64,000 nucleotides of DNA from Collimonas fungivorans Ter331 (GCF_000221045.1 NC_015856.1:4633422-4697421); one strand, 5' to 3'. Shown: positions 9,639-19,319, numbered from the stretch's first letter. A program made the numbers and translations. The notes: generated by a model from the letters alone, not told the origin.

Positions 9639-10274
9639 TTACAAGGCGGGATTCAGGGTGTACAGGCTGACGATCGAGGTCTCGCCCAGGATGTGTCCGC
9701 GTATCGCCGCCAGCGCTTGCTGGCCGGTGAATTTGCCGTCCACCGGCAAGCGCGCGATGTCCAGCGCGTACACGGTGAAAACATAGCGGTGCACGGTCTC
9801 GTCGTTCCATGGCGGGCACGGGCCGTCGTAGCCGAAATAATCGCCGCTCATCGCGGCGTCGCCGGCAAACCAGCCGGTATAGTCGTTCAGGCCGTGGCGC
9901 GCGCCAGGAATCGGGCTGCCGTAGATTTCCGGACCCGGCTTGCCGCGCGAGGTGACGCGGTCGCTGAAGGTTCCGGCTTCAATCGACGTCGCATGCGGCG
10001 GCAGGTCGACCAGCACCCAGTGGAAAAAATCGACGCGCGGCAGTTCTGCCGGCACCGTCTTGCCTTCCTGGTTGACATCGTCGCCGCGCGACGGCACGTC
10101 GGGATCGCAGCAGACCAGCGCCAGCGATTTTGTGCCGGCGGGCGGTTCGCCCCAGCCCAGGTGCGGGTTGTGGTTGGCGGACAAGGTGACGTGGGTCTCG
10201 GGATGCACTACCGCGAAAGCAAATTCGCCGGGGAGATAGGCACCGTCGTTGAAAGAATGGCTCCAGAGGTTCAC
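9639..10274 (-). CDS. YbhB/YbcL (PEBP, Raf-kinase-inhibitor-like) family protein
   Basis: This 211-aa protein is of the phosphatidylethanolamine-binding family. The ligand-pocket motifs are LVCCDPDVPSR and VDFFHWVLVDLPP (about residues 50-95). Further on come HGLNDYTGWFAG and YDGPCPPWNDETVHRYVFTVYAL, the usual GPCPP/HRYVF signature of bacterial YbhB/YbcL proteins. No signal peptide is seen. Bacterial members have no settled function. It is longer than the roughly 160-aa E. coli proteins because of an N-terminal extension and a central insert. Confidence 0.9.
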   Translation of the reverse strand: MNLWSHSFNDGAYLPGEFAFAVVHPETHVTLSANHNPHLGWGEPPAGTKSLALVCCDPDVPSRGDDVNQEGKTVPAELPRVDFFHWVLVDLPPHATSIEAGTFSDRVTSRGKPGPEIYGSPIPGARHGLNDYTGWFAGDAAMSGDYFGYDGPCPPWNDETVHRYVFTVYALDIARLPVDGKFTGQQALAAIRGHILGETSIVSLYTLNPAL

Positions 10275-10329
10275 GGTAAGCTCCTGTCGTAAAGTAATCA
10301 GGCTACAGCAAAAGCGGATTACCCGGGAC

Positions 10330-10788
10330 TTACGCTTTGGCGGCCGGCGGTTTTACCTGCAGCCAGAAGGTCACCGGGCCGTCATTGGTCAAAGACACTT
10401 TCATGTCGGCGCCAAAACGGCCGGTCGCGACCTGCCGGTGCCGGCTGGCGGCCTGGCCGGCGAAATAGTCGAACAGGCGGCGCCCCTCTTCTGGCGCCGC
10501 CGCCGGCGTGAACGAAGGCCGGGTGCCGGACTGGGTATCCGCCGCCAGCGTGAATTGCGGCACCAGCAGCAGGCCGCCGCCAATGTCGCTCAGGCTGCGG
10601 TTCATCTTGCCGGCGTCGTCGGCGAACACGCGATAGGCCAGCAGCTTGGCCAGCAGCGCGTCCGCTTCTTTTTCACGGTCGCCGCGCTCGGCGCACAGCA
10701 GCACCATCAGGCCGCCATCGATGGCGCCGATAGTCAGGCCGTCGACCGCCACGCTGGCGTGGCTGACTCGCTGCAGCAGGCCGATCAT
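10330..10788 (-). CDS. dtd: D-aminoacyl-tRNA deacylase
   Basis: Dtd (152 aa) removes D-amino acids (and glycine from tRNA-Ala) to protect translation fidelity. The start ATG at 10788 overlaps the tyrS stop as ATGA and yields the family N-terminus [13 protein letters not shown]; the frame is open for 51 more codons upstream, inside tyrS. The C-terminal [10 protein letters not shown] motif is intact. The other signature, normally SQFTL, reads PQFTLAADT here, a Ser-to-Pro change in a usually invariant motif. The pairing with tyrS fits, since TyrRS is prone to charging D-Tyr. Confidence 0.94.
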   Translation of the reverse strand: MIGLLQRVSHASVAVDGLTIGAIDGGLMVLLCAERGDREKEADALLAKLLAYRVFADDAGKMNRSLSDIGGGLLLVPQFTLAADTQSGTRPSFTPAAAPEEGRRLFDYFAGQAASRHRQVATGRFGADMKVSLTNDGPVTFWLQVKPPAAKA

Positions 10789-12056
10789 GCGGTCAAGGTC
10801 ACCCGGGCGAACTTGCGCTTGCCGACCTGTATCACGAAGGTGGCGGCGTCGACTTTCAAGCCCTTGTCGCTGACCACCGCGCCGTCGATCCGCACCCCGC
10901 CCTGCTCCACCATGCGCAGCGCTTCCGAGGTCGACGGGCAAAGATTGGCTTGTTTCAGCAGCTGGCCGATGCCCAGCGGCGCGCCGCTCAGCGTCAGTTC
11001 AGGAATATCGTCCGGGATGCCGCCCTTGGCGCGGTTGTTGAAGTCGCTCAAGGCGTCTTCCGCCGCTTGCTGGTTGTGGAAGCGCGCCACGATTTCCTGC
11101 CCCAGCGCAACCTTGATGTCGCGCGGATTCTGGCCGCCTTCGACTTGCGCCTTGTAGGCGGCGATCTGCGCCAGCGACTTGAACGACAGCAGCTCGTAGT
11201 AACGCCACATCATGACGTCTGAAATGCTCATGATCTTGGCGAACATGGTGTTGCCCGGCTCGGTGATGCCGATGTAGTTGCCCTTGGACTTGGACATCTT
11301 CTCGACGCCGTCCAGCCCTTCCAGCAGCGGCATGGTCAGGATGCACTGCGGCTCCTGGCCGTAATCCTTCTGCAGCTCGCGGCCGACCAGCAGGTTGAAT
11401 TTCTGGTCGGTGCCGCCCAGTTCCAGGTCCGACTCCAGCGCCACCGAATCGTAGCCCTGCATCAGCGGGTACAGCAGCTCATGCACCGAGATCGGGGTGC
11501 CGGCCTTGTAACGCTTGGTGAAATCCTCGCGCTCCAGGATCCGCGCCACCGTGTATTTCGCCGACAGCTGGATCATACCGCGCGCGCCCAGCTGGTCCGA
11601 CCATTCCGAGTTGTAGCGGATTTCGGTGCGCGCCGGATCCAGCACCAGGCTGGCCTGGGCGAAATAGGTCTTGGCGTTTTCTTCGATCTGTTCGCGCGTC
11701 AGCGGCGGCCGCGTCACGTTGCGCCCCGACGGATCGCCGATCATCGAGGTAAAGTCGCCGATCAGGAAAATCACGTTATGGCCGAGATCCTGCAGTTGCC
11801 GCATCTTGTTCAGCACCACCGTATGGCCGAGGTGCAGGTCGGGCGCGGTCGGGTCCAGGCCCAATTTGATGCGCAAGGGTTTGCCGCTTTGCTCGGAGCG
11901 CTGCAGCTTGCGCGCAAAGTCGCTCTCGATCAGCAGTTCGTCGACGCCGCGCTTGGTGATCGCCAGCGCCTCCTGGGTCCGGTCCGACAGGACCAAGGGG
12001 GTGTTTTCAACGGCAGCGGCTGCCTTCGGTGATGCGTTGTGGGAATCGTGAGCCAT
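10785..12056 (-). CDS. tyrS: Tyrosyl-tRNA synthetase
   Basis: TyrS (423 aa) is a class I aminoacyl-tRNA synthetase. The HIGH-type motif reads DLHLGHT near residue 68 and the KMSKS loop reads EKMSKSKGN near residue 250. A C-terminal S4 RNA-binding domain covers about 355-423 ([13 protein letters not shown]). The ATG at 12056 ([11 protein letters not shown]) is preferred, although the frame is open 29 codons further upstream through a hydrophobic, non-homologous stretch. It is transcribed divergently from the M23 peptidase gene and coupled to dtd. Confidence 0.95.
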   Translation of the reverse strand: MAHDSHNASPKAAAAVENTPLVLSDRTQEALAITKRGVDELLIESDFARKLQRSEQSGKPLRIKLGLDPTAPDLHLGHTVVLNKMRQLQDLGHNVIFLIGDFTSMIGDPSGRNVTRPPLTREQIEENAKTYFAQASLVLDPARTEIRYNSEWSDQLGARGMIQLSAKYTVARILEREDFTKRYKAGTPISVHELLYPLMQGYDSVALESDLELGGTDQKFNLLVGRELQKDYGQEPQCILTMPLLEGLDGVEKMSKSKGNYIGITEPGNTMFAKIMSISDVMMWRYYELLSFKSLAQIAAYKAQVEGGQNPRDIKVALGQEIVARFHNQQAAEDALSDFNNRAKGGIPDDIPELTLSGAPLGIGQLLKQANLCPSTSEALRMVEQGGVRIDGAVVSDKGLKVDAATFVIQVGKRKFARVTLTA

Positions 12057-12199
12057 ATAGGGAATTAAAATCCAGCGAAAATGAAATCTGAAAAGCTGCG
12101 CTTGTGCCGCTACTGGACGGCAAGGGCGGACAAAAAAAAGCATACAAAGGGTTACGAGAAAATCGGACTAGTCCTACAACCGTCCAAGATACCCTAAGG

Positions 12200-12205
12200 T
12201 ATAAT
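12200..12205 (+). promoter_or_regulatory. Possible -10 element for the M23 peptidase gene
   Basis: A perfect TATAAT hexamer lies in the 234-base divergent region between tyrS and the M23 peptidase gene, 86 bases before the peptidase ATG. No good -35 element is visible at the expected spacing, so this is a weak call based on the hexamer and position only. The rest of the divergent region shows no gene. Confidence 0.35.
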
Positions 12206-12290
12206 CCCTGATCCTTTTAACCCGCCGCAAGTCGTTCAATCAAACAACAACACAAGAATCGGTAGCAAACGGCAAATTTTAACGTATTGC

Positions 12291-13697
12291 ATGTCTCTCA
12301 AAGATAAAATCATCAACTTGCGGTCCAGTATCAAGCCGTTTTTCAAGCAGATACCCACCCGGGTCTATGCTTCATTTGCTGATTCGACGCCTAAAACCCG
12401 TATTGTCTCCGCTTCCGCCGTGTTGCTGACCCTGGTTGCCTTTGGTGCGGCCGGTGTTGCTCCGCTGGCAACGGATCCTGACGAAGTATCGGTGAAAGCG
12501 ATTTCCGCCGAACTGGAATTGCCCAGCCTTAGTGAACAGATCGCAAAACTTGAAGCTCAGCAACAACTTTATGTTGCCGAAGACAAGATGCGCGCCGGCG
12601 ACACGCTGGCGACCTTGCTGACCCGGCTTGGCGTAGACGACGACCAGGCCAGCAATTTCATCAAGTCGGACAGCCGCGCGCGCGCCGTGCTGCGCCTCAA
12701 GACCGGCACCACGGTGCAGGCGCAGACCAGCAACGACGGCGTACTGCAGATGCTGCGCGCGACGATTGCCGACGGCGACGATACGCCGACCAATCTGCTG
12801 ATCCACCGCGACGGCGACAAGTTTACCGTCAGCGAAGAAACCGCCACGGTCGAACGGCGCGTCGAAATGCATACCGGCGTGATCCGCTCCTCGCTGTTCG
12901 CCGCCACCGACGCCGCCGATATCCCCGACAGCGTGGCCTCGCAAATCGTCGCCATGTTCGGCACCAACATCAATTTTGCTTCTGACCTGAAGCGTGGCGA
13001 CCATTTTAATGTCGCCTATGAAACATTCTGGCAAAACGGCCAGTTCCTGCGCGCCGGACGCATCCTGGCCGGCGAATTCGTGAACGGCGGCAAGCCGTTC
13101 CAGGCAGTCTGGTTTGACGAACCCGCCAGCGGCCAGGGCGGCTACTACGGTTTCGACGGCAAATCGCTGAAAAAGGCCTTCCTGAAATCGCCGCTGACCT
13201 TTACCCGTATTTCCTCCGGCTTCTCGATGCGCGTGCACCCTATCCTGGGCAAATGGAAAAAGCATACCGGCGTCGACTTTGCCGCCGCCACGGGCACGCC
13301 CATCCATGCCACCGCCGACGGCGTGATCGATTTTGCCGGCGTTGAAAGCGGCTACGGCAATGTGGTCATCATCAAACACGATAGCAAATATTCAACGGTG
13401 TATGCGCACATGAGCCGTTTTGCGCCGACCTCGCGCAAAGGCGGCAAGGTCAGCCAGGGCGATGTCATCGGCTATGTCGGCATGACCGGCTGGGCGACCG
13501 GTCCCCACTTGCATTACGAGTTCCGGGTCGCCAACGAGCCGCGCGATCCGATGTCGGTGGTGGTGCCTACCGCCAGCCCGCTGGCCGGGGTCGAACTGGA
13601 GCGCTTCAAGACGGTTGCAGCCGATATCACCCATCGCTTTAACCTGCTGAGCGGCGAAACGGCTGCTGCGCCGGCCACCAGGCTGGCGTCAAAATAA
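12291..13697 (+). CDS. M23 family metallopeptidase (MepM/OapA-type murein endopeptidase)
   Basis: This 468-aa peptidoglycan endopeptidase is anchored by an N-terminal membrane segment (about 39-60, SASAVLLTLVAFGAAGVAPL) and is presumably periplasmic. An OapA/LysM-like segment (AGDTLATLLTRLGV, about 103-116) precedes the C-terminal LytM/M23 domain. Zn-ligand motifs are HTGVDF (near 325) and HLHYEF (near 406), with YAHMS between them. Family members cleave peptide cross-links to allow wall expansion. No strong Shine-Dalgarno site precedes the ATG. It sits 108 bases before anmK on the same strand, giving a murein turnover-recycling pair. Confidence 0.93.
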   Translation: MSLKDKIINLRSSIKPFFKQIPTRVYASFADSTPKTRIVSASAVLLTLVAFGAAGVAPLATDPDEVSVKAISAELELPSLSEQIAKLEAQQQLYVAEDKMRAGDTLATLLTRLGVDDDQASNFIKSDSRARAVLRLKTGTTVQAQTSNDGVLQMLRATIADGDDTPTNLLIHRDGDKFTVSEETATVERRVEMHTGVIRSSLFAATDAADIPDSVASQIVAMFGTNINFASDLKRGDHFNVAYETFWQNGQFLRAGRILAGEFVNGGKPFQAVWFDEPASGQGGYYGFDGKSLKKAFLKSPLTFTRISSGFSMRVHPILGKWKKHTGVDFAAATGTPIHATADGVIDFAGVESGYGNVVIIKHDSKYSTVYAHMSRFAPTSRKGGKVSQGDVIGYVGMTGWATGPHLHYEFRVANEPRDPMSVVVPTASPLAGVELERFKTVAADITHRFNLLSGETAAAPATRLASK

Positions 13698-13805
13698 ACT
13701 TCCGGCATGCCTGGGGTTTGCTGAACTCATTTGCTGAATTCAGAATAAACTTAGAACCGTTGTCGAGTCGCTAGTAAAATCAGCTGATCTCACAACGGTT
13801 TTATT

Positions 13806-14978
13806 ATGTCCACTCCAACTACCCAAAGCGGCTTGTTCATCGGCCTGATGTCCGGCACCAGCCTGGATGGCGTCGATGGCGTCATCGCAGCATTTCCGAG
13901 CGCCCCGGTGCAGCATCCAGTAGCCACCCTGGCCTCGGCCTACATGCCGTTTTCGGCCTCGCTGCGCGCCGAACTGATGGCGCTGCAAAGCGCCGGCCAG
14001 GATGAAATCGAACGCGAAGCGCTGGTCGCCAATACCCTGAGTTCGCATTACGCTGCTTGCGTCGAGCGCCTGCTGGCAGATGCCGGTTTGCGGCCAGACC
14101 AGATCCGCGCCATCGGCGTCCACGGCCAGACCGTCAGGCATCGGCCCGAGCTGGGTTTTACGCGCCAGGCCAACAACCCGGCGCTGCTGGCCGAGCTGAC
14201 CGGGATCGACGTCATCGCCGATTTCCGCAGCCGCGACATCGCCGCCGGCGGCCAGGGCGCACCGCTGGTGCCGGCTTTCCACCAGGCCGTGTTCGCCGAT
14301 CCGGCGCAAACCCGGGTGGTAGTGAATATCGGCGGCATCGCCAACATCAGCGTGCTGTATGACCATGAGACGCTGGGCCATGCAACGCCGGGCCAGAGCC
14401 GCGACGTCATCGGCTTCGATACCGGGCCGGGCAACGTCCTGATGGATCTGTGGATCAAGCGCCATCACGGCAAGGACTACGATGAGAACGGCTTGTGGGC
14501 AGCCAGCGGCCAGCCGGCGCCGGCCTTGCTCGACGCCATGCGCAAGGAAGATTATTTTGCGGTGGCGCCGCCCAAAAGCACCGGGCGCGACCTGTTCCAC
14601 GAAGAATGGCTGGCGCGTCATCTCGGCAGTTTGCCGCAGCTTGCCGCCGCCGACGTGCAAGCCACGCTGGCGCTGCTGACCGCCACCACCATCGCCGACG
14701 CGATCGCGCAACATGCGCCGGCGGCGCAAACCGTGTATGTCTGCGGCGGCGGCGCTTATAACCCGCACCTGATGCAGCAGCTGGCGCAAGCGCTGCAACA
14801 ACGCCAGCTGGCGGCAACCGTGCAATCTACCGAAGCGCTCGGCATTGCGCCCAACCATGTCGAGGCGGTGGCTTTCGCCTGGCTGGCGCTGCGTTTCGAC
14901 CAGCGCCTGCCGGGCAACCTGCCGCTGGTGACCGGGGCACGCGGCTTACGGATCCTGGGGGCGCTGTATCCGGCCTGA
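13806..14978 (+). CDS. anmK: Anhydro-N-acetylmuramic acid kinase
   Basis: AnmK (390 aa) hydrolyses and phosphorylates 1,6-anhydroMurNAc to MurNAc-6-phosphate during cell-wall recycling. The sugar-kinase/ASKHA N-terminal motif is [14 protein letters not shown] (residues about 12-25). The central ATP-site motifs are [13 protein letters not shown] and [12 protein letters not shown], and the C-terminal CGGGAYNP motif is present. Length matches the family. It follows the M23 endopeptidase gene and is convergent with erpA, from which it is separated by a bidirectional terminator-like hairpin. Confidence 0.96.
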   Translation: MSTPTTQSGLFIGLMSGTSLDGVDGVIAAFPSAPVQHPVATLASAYMPFSASLRAELMALQSAGQDEIEREALVANTLSSHYAACVERLLADAGLRPDQIRAIGVHGQTVRHRPELGFTRQANNPALLAELTGIDVIADFRSRDIAAGGQGAPLVPAFHQAVFADPAQTRVVVNIGGIANISVLYDHETLGHATPGQSRDVIGFDTGPGNVLMDLWIKRHHGKDYDENGLWAASGQPAPALLDAMRKEDYFAVAPPKSTGRDLFHEEWLARHLGSLPQLAAADVQATLALLTATTIADAIAQHAPAAQTVYVCGGGAYNPHLMQQLAQALQQRQLAATVQSTEALGIAPNHVEAVAFAWLALRFDQRLPGNLPLVTGARGLRILGALYPA

Positions 14979-15037
14979 GGACATCCTGCCGGAAATGTAA
15001 TCGATAACGGACAATAAGTAGGCAATAAGCAGGCAAT

Positions 15038-15077
15038 AAAAAAGGACGCCCGAGGATTTCTCCCCGGCGCCCTTTTT
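15038..15077. terminator. Bidirectional terminator between anmK and erpA
   Basis: An imperfect inverted repeat runs as AAAAAGGACGCCCGAGG, a six-base loop, then CCCCGGCGCCCTTTTT. The flanking A and T runs serve as U-tracts for either strand. It lies between convergent genes, as expected for a shared intrinsic terminator. Confidence 0.8.
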
Positions 15078-15110
15078 CAAGAACCGCGTGTTGCTTAGAT
15101 AATTACTTAA

Positions 15111-15473
15111 TCAGGCAGAGAAAGAAGAACCGCAACCGCAAGTAGTCGTCGCATTCGGATTCTTGATCACGAATTGCGCGCCTTCCAGGTCGTCCTTGTA
15201 GTCGATTTCAGCGCCGACCAGGTATTGATAGCTCATCGAATCGATCAGCAGCTGCACACCGTTCTTGCTCATGGTGGTGTCGTCTTCGTTGACGATTTCA
15301 TCGAAGGTGAATCCATACTGGAAACCGGAGCAACCGCCACCCTGCACGAAAACGCGCAATTTGAGGTCTGGATTGCCTTCTTCTTCGATCAGCTGCGCAA
15401 CCTTGGCGGCGGCGCTATCGGTAAACACGATCGGCGAGGCGACTACATCTTGAATTTCAGCGACAGCATTCAT
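15111..15473 (-). CDS. erpA: Iron-sulfur cluster insertion protein ErpA
   Basis: ErpA (120 aa) is an A-type carrier that delivers Fe-S clusters to apoproteins such as those of isoprenoid synthesis. The three ligand cysteines are visible: one in [11 protein letters not shown] near residue 48 and two in TTCGCGSSF at the C-terminus. It is the last gene of the run argC - DUF6776-type gene - bactofilin - erpA on the minus strand. Confidence 0.95.
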   Translation of the reverse strand: MNAVAEIQDVVASPIVFTDSAAAKVAQLIEEEGNPDLKLRVFVQGGGCSGFQYGFTFDEIVNEDDTTMSKNGVQLLIDSMSYQYLVGAEIDYKDDLEGAQFVIKNPNATTTCGCGSSFSA

Positions 15474-15548
15474 TTTTGGCTCCTGCGGGGTACATACAAT
15501 ACTGCATTATAGGCGCTTGTCCGGATTCATGCCGGCCAGCCCCAAATC

Positions 15549-15944
15549 TTAGGCAGATTGCGACATGGCAAGTTTCAGCACCGGCTCAGCCACATTCTGT
15601 TCATGGGTCAGTTTGCCGCTTACCAGGGCGCCGCTGTGCATTTCCAGCGCCTTGTAATTGACATCACCGGTTATGCGGGCTTTCGGCTGCAATTCAAGCA
15701 GTTCGGCGGAATAAACATTGCCGCTGATTTCACCGTTGACCACCAGGTGGGCGACCCGCACGTCGCCTTCCACCTTGGCGCTCTCGGAAATCACCAGGAC
15801 GCTGGTTTCGCCAGGCTCCGCCACTACATTGCCTTTCACATTGCCGTCGATGCGCAGACCGCCCTTGAAGTGGACATCGCCCTCAATGCTGGTCGACGAA
15901 CCAATCAAGCTATCGATAGTGCTCTTTGCTTTACGGTTGAACAT
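15549..15944 (-). CDS. Bactofilin family polymer-forming protein
   Basis: This 131-aa protein is of the bactofilin family (DUF583), cytoskeletal proteins that polymerise without nucleotide. The core of about residues 18-115 is a right-handed beta-helix with repeating motifs: SIEGDVHFKGGLRIDGNVKG, AKVEGDVRVAHLVVNGEISG and ARITGDVNYKALEM. Disordered tails flank the core. Its start is 13 bases after the stop of the membrane coiled-coil gene, so the two are likely co-translated and may act together at the envelope. The specific cellular role is not readable from sequence. Confidence 0.92.
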   Translation of the reverse strand: MFNRKAKSTIDSLIGSSTSIEGDVHFKGGLRIDGNVKGNVVAEPGETSVLVISESAKVEGDVRVAHLVVNGEISGNVYSAELLELQPKARITGDVNYKALEMHSGALVSGKLTHEQNVAEPVLKLAMSQSA

Positions 15945-15957
15945 GATGTTTCCTTTT

Positions 15958-16692
15958 TTACAAATTAGAGGTTTGCTGCGCCCGCATCTGGCCTTTTTCC
16001 ATGACCTTGGCCTGAATCGCCTTGACCACGGCGCCTTCCGGCAAAGTCAGTTCAGCCTCGACGCGCTGGTAATACTTGAAATCCAGCTGGGAAGCGGTCT
16101 TTTCTGCAGCTGTGGCGCTGGCGCCCGGGAAAGTCAGCACCGTGCTTTTACCCGCCACTGTCGCAGTCACCAATAGTTGCACATTTCCAACAAAATTGGC
16201 ACCCTTGCCGCCCTGCATGATCAACATTCGATAGCGCAATTGCGTAGGCGTCAACAATTCGGCGGTCAGGCGCTGGATAGTGATGCCCTGGCTGCCGGTT
16301 GCATTCGGCAACAGGCCCTCGAAAAACGCCAGGTCCTCTTTCAGCTTCGCATTCTGGATTTCCAGCACCTTGATCTGCTGGCCCAGCTGCTCCTGCGCCG
16401 CTTTCTCGATATTGAGCCGGCTTTCGGCGGCATTGACGGTGCTCGAGAAACGATCCCGCTCCGCCGTCAAGGCGCCCACTTTTTCATTGAGCTCGGCCAG
16501 TTGCTGTTTGCTGACCGCCGGGCTATGGCCGGTGAAATCGCGCCCGAGATCATATATCCACAATGCGATAGCGCCGCCAAAACCCAGCACCAGCACCAGG
16601 AAAAGCGCTTTCAGCGGCCACGGGTAATGGCTCTTCACCGTCATCTTCGGCGCCGAAATCGACATGCGCCGAACCCACAATTTATACTTCAT
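15958..16692 (-). CDS. Membrane-anchored coiled-coil protein (DUF6776-like)
   Basis: This 244-aa protein has a basic N-terminus, one transmembrane helix (about 28-48, ALFLVLVLGFGGAIALWIY) and a coiled coil of about 60-120 (LAELNEKVGALTAERD, EQLGQQIKVLEIQNAKL). A beta-rich C-terminal domain follows. The layout and position next to a bactofilin gene match the DUF6776 proteins of Betaproteobacteria, recalled from memory. The function is unknown; an envelope scaffold working with the bactofilin is an inference. The start could also be the internal ATG at 16665. Confidence 0.75.
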   Translation of the reverse strand: MKYKLWVRRMSISAPKMTVKSHYPWPLKALFLVLVLGFGGAIALWIYDLGRDFTGHSPAVSKQQLAELNEKVGALTAERDRFSSTVNAAESRLNIEKAAQEQLGQQIKVLEIQNAKLKEDLAFFEGLLPNATGSQGITIQRLTAELLTPTQLRYRMLIMQGGKGANFVGNVQLLVTATVAGKSTVLTFPGASATAAEKTASQLDFKYYQRVEAELTLPEGAVVKAIQAKVMEKGQMRAQQTSNL

Positions 16693-16728
16693 CGCTGCCG
16701 GCTCGGCCGCTCAAAAAAACGCATGGCG

Positions 16729-17766
16729 TCATGGCATGACTGGCACGTGCAGCAAGCCGGTAGTCTCTTCCAGGCCGAACATCAGGTTCATGCATTGCAC
16801 TGCCTGGCCGGCCGAGCCTTTGACCAGGTTGTCCTGCACCACCAGCACCACTACGGTGTCGCCATTGTCGGGACGATGCAAGGCGATCCGCAACATGTTC
16901 GAAGCACGGGTGGAACGGGTTTCCGGATGCGAGCCGAACGGCATCACATCGACAAACGGCTCATCCTTGTAGGCATCTTCAAACAGCGCCTGCAGGGCCG
17001 CGTTATCGATATCCTTGGTCAGGCGCGCGTAGATGGTCGAATGCATGCCGCGGATCATCGGCACCAGATGCGGCGTAAACAACAGGCCGACTTTCTTGTC
17101 GGTCAGCTTGCCGAGTTGCTCCAGCGTTTCCGGCGAATGCCGATGGCCGGAAACGCCGTAAGCCTTGAAATTGTCGCTGGCTTCCGAGAACAGCATGCCG
17201 ATTTCAGTCTTGCGGCCACCGCCCGATACGCCCGATTTGCAATCGGCGATCAGGTGCGAAGCGTCGACCGCGTCGGCTTTCAGCAACGGCGCCAGGCCGA
17301 GTTGCATGGTGGTCGGATAACAACCCGGATTGCCGATGATGCGCGCGTCCTTGATGGCGGCGCGGTTCAGCTCCGGCAAGCCGTATACGGCTTCCTTCAG
17401 CAGTTCAGGGCAGCTGTGCGGCATCTTGTACCACTGCTCGAACACCGGGGTATCCTGCAGGCGGAAATCGGCGGCCAGGTCGATCACCTTGACGCCGGCT
17501 TGCAACAGCTCGGGCGTCTGCGCCATGGCGACGCCGTGCGGGGTGGCGAAGAACACCACGTCGCAGTCGGTCAGGCGGGCTTTTTCAGGCGCGGAAAACG
17601 CCAGTGAAACGCGGCCGCGCAAAGACGGGTACATGTCGGCAATCGGCATGCCGTCTTCCTTGCGCGAAGTCACCGCCTGCAACTGCGCATGCGGATGGGT
17701 CGCCAGCAAACGCAGCAACTCGACCCCTGTATAACCCGTGCCACCCACAATCCCGACCTTGATCAT
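16729..17766 (-). CDS. argC: N-acetyl-gamma-glutamyl-phosphate reductase
   Basis: ArgC (345 aa) is the third enzyme of arginine biosynthesis and reduces N-acetylglutamyl phosphate to the semialdehyde. The N-terminal Rossmann motif is [18 protein letters not shown], the catalytic cysteine lies in [12 protein letters not shown] near residue 150, and the conserved histidine lies in GHRHSPE. The ATG at 17766 is chosen because AAGGA lies 6-10 bases before it. The in-frame ATG at 17781 has no such site and only adds five residues. Confidence 0.95.
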   Translation of the reverse strand: MIKVGIVGGTGYTGVELLRLLATHPHAQLQAVTSRKEDGMPIADMYPSLRGRVSLAFSAPEKARLTDCDVVFFATPHGVAMAQTPELLQAGVKVIDLAADFRLQDTPVFEQWYKMPHSCPELLKEAVYGLPELNRAAIKDARIIGNPGCYPTTMQLGLAPLLKADAVDASHLIADCKSGVSGGGRKTEIGMLFSEASDNFKAYGVSGHRHSPETLEQLGKLTDKKVGLLFTPHLVPMIRGMHSTIYARLTKDIDNAALQALFEDAYKDEPFVDVMPFGSHPETRSTRASNMLRIALHRPDNGDTVVVLVVQDNLVKGSAGQAVQCMNLMFGLEETTGLLHVPVMP

Positions 17767-18033
17767 CTTTTTTCCTTGCATGGAGCTGTATATTTTTCAC
17801 CCGGCTTTCAAATCCGATATGAAAACAATACGATGTTGGACCCGGTGTTTTGGGTAAATTGCCGCCAAGAGCTGGCTATTTTATCAGCCAATGAATCGTT
17901 AGGGCGGCTTAACATTGAAATCGGAAATGCCTCGCAGGCACAGGCGCTGCAGCGCGTTTCCCAATGTTACCTTTTGATAAAGAGCGCAACAAACAGCACA
18001 ACAGACAACACAATAAACAAGCAGCAAATGACA

Positions 18034-18065
18034 AAAAGCCGCCAGGCGCAAACCTGGCGGCTTTT
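18034..18065 (-). terminator. Intrinsic terminator after rpsI
   Basis: A perfect 13-base inverted repeat, aaaagccgccagg and cctggcggctttt with a 6-base loop, lies 21 bases past the rpsI stop. On the minus strand it ends in TTTTTG, a proper U-tract. Confidence 0.92.
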
Positions 18066-18085
18066 CGATATTCTGAAAGCGTAGA

Positions 18086-18478
18086 TTAGCGCTTGGAGAA
18101 TTGTTTTGCGCGGCGTGCCTTGCGCAGACCGACCTTCTTACGCTCAACTTCACGTGCATCACGTGTAACGAAGCCGGCTTTGGACAGCTCCGGTTTCAAA
18201 GTTGCATCGTAGTCGATCAGTGCACGAGTGATGCCGTGGCGAACTGCGCCAGCCTGGCCGGATTCACCGCCGCCGCTGACATTGACCTTGATGTCGAAAG
18301 TTTCGACATGGTTGGTCAGTTCCAGTGGCTGGCGAATCACCATCAGGCCGGTTTCGCGCGAAAAATATTCATTCGCTGGCTTGCCGTTGACGACGATTTG
18401 GCCGGAGCCGGACTTGATGAAGACGCGAGCCACTGCACTCTTGCGACGGCCGGTTCCGTAATTGTAGTTACCGATCAT
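18086..18478 (-). CDS. rpsI: 30S ribosomal protein S9
   Basis: S9 (130 aa) belongs to the small-subunit head, and its C-terminal tail contacts P-site tRNA. It shows the family N-terminal [17 protein letters not shown], the central [12 protein letters not shown] and the diagnostic basic tail ending SKR. It is the second gene of the rplM-rpsI pair (9-base gap) and is followed by a strong intrinsic terminator. Confidence 0.98.
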   Translation of the reverse strand: MIGNYNYGTGRRKSAVARVFIKSGSGQIVVNGKPANEYFSRETGLMVIRQPLELTNHVETFDIKVNVSGGGESGQAGAVRHGITRALIDYDATLKPELSKAGFVTRDAREVERKKVGLRKARRAKQFSKR

Positions 18479-18487
18479 GTCTATTCC

Positions 18488-18916
18488 TTAGAGTTCAAGT
18501 GCTTTAGGTTGCTGCGCGGTGTGCGGATGGCTGCCATCTGCGTACACTTTGAGCTTCTTGATCATGGCGTAGCCAAGCGGACCCTTAGGCAGCATGCCCT
18601 TGACCGCTTTTTCCAGCGCACGACCTGGAAAACGCTGTTGCATTTTCTGGAAATTTGTTTCGTAGATGCCGCCTGGATAACCGGAGTGACGGAAATACGT
18701 CTTGTCGGTTGCCTTGGCGCCAGTGACGCGCAGTTTACCTGCATTGATGACGACGATGAAATCGCCGGTATCAACGTGAGGAGTAAATTCGGGTTTGTGC
18801 TTGCCGCGCAGTCGGAGTGCCACTTCGCTGGCAACACGTCCGAGGACTTTGTCCGTCGCGTCAATCACGAACCAATCACGCTGGACTTCATGGCCCTTAG
18901 CGGAAAAAGTTTTCAT
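18488..18916 (-). CDS. rplM: 50S ribosomal protein L13
   Basis: L13 (142 aa) is an early-assembling large-subunit protein. Signature segments are [19 protein letters not shown] near the N-terminus, [14 protein letters not shown] and [12 protein letters not shown]. It heads the rplM-rpsI operon. Its promoter must lie in the roughly 260 bases upstream, before the terminator of the candidate small RNA on the same strand. Confidence 0.98.
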   Translation of the reverse strand: MKTFSAKGHEVQRDWFVIDATDKVLGRVASEVALRLRGKHKPEFTPHVDTGDFIVVINAGKLRVTGAKATDKTYFRHSGYPGGIYETNFQKMQQRFPGRALEKAVKGMLPKGPLGYAMIKKLKVYADGSHPHTAQQPKALEL

Positions 18917-19180
18917 GTTGACTTCCTAACTAGTTTAATTCGCTCAAATGGTGGTTCCGCCGCTATCGAAAACCCGGCTTTTAGACCGGAGCATCGTCCT
19001 GCATCAGCGACAGACTCTTCCTTGTTATCTTTTCCTGAGCAAACGGAAAAGCCGTAAATTATAGCCTTTTCAAGGACTTGGCGTCAAACCGATTGAAAAA
19101 AATGGCCGTTTGCGCTATGGAATGTTGTAAATGCGGTCGTAAACAGGGGGGCCTAAACACCTGCAACCGAGGTTCCGGAT

Positions 19181-19284
19181 AAAAGAAAACCCGAACTGCG
19201 CTGTGGCGTCGGGTTTAAATCCACTCCTGTGGAGGGGTGGAGGAGACATGGCGTTCGTTGCCGAAAATCAATCTTGCAACGATT
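19181..19284 (-). ncRNA. Candidate small RNA between rplM and osmC-like gene
   Basis: No protein gene fits in this 499-base gap, yet the minus strand carries a complete transcription unit of about 104 bases. A promoter precedes it (separate entry). The 5' part can fold as CGTTGC...GCAACG with a 14-base loop. A pyrimidine-rich stretch, GTCTCCTCCACCCCTCC, complementary to Shine-Dalgarno-like sequences, follows. The 3' end is an intrinsic terminator: AAACCCGA, a 14-base loop, TCGGGTTT and then TCTTTTA. This is the layout of a trans-acting sRNA with an anti-SD seed. It could instead be an attenuated leader of rplM, about 260 bases away. Confidence 0.6.
19187..19216 (-). terminator. Intrinsic terminator of the candidate small RNA
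   Basis: The perfect 8-base arms aaacccga (19187-19194) and tcgggttt (19209-19216) are followed on the minus strand by TTTTCTTTTA. The U-tract exists on this strand only, which fixes the direction of transcription. Confidence 0.8.
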
Positions 19285-19290
19285 AGATTG

Positions 19291-19319
19291 ATCTTAGCAA
19301 ACAGAATTGTGCATCGCAA
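19291..19319 (-). promoter_or_regulatory. Sigma-70 promoter for the candidate small RNA
   Basis: On the minus strand a -35-like TTGCGA (19314-19319) is followed after exactly 17 bases by TAAGAT (19291-19296), with an extended -10 TGC just before it. The predicted transcription start is near 19284, about 100 bases ahead of the terminator. Confidence 0.6.
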
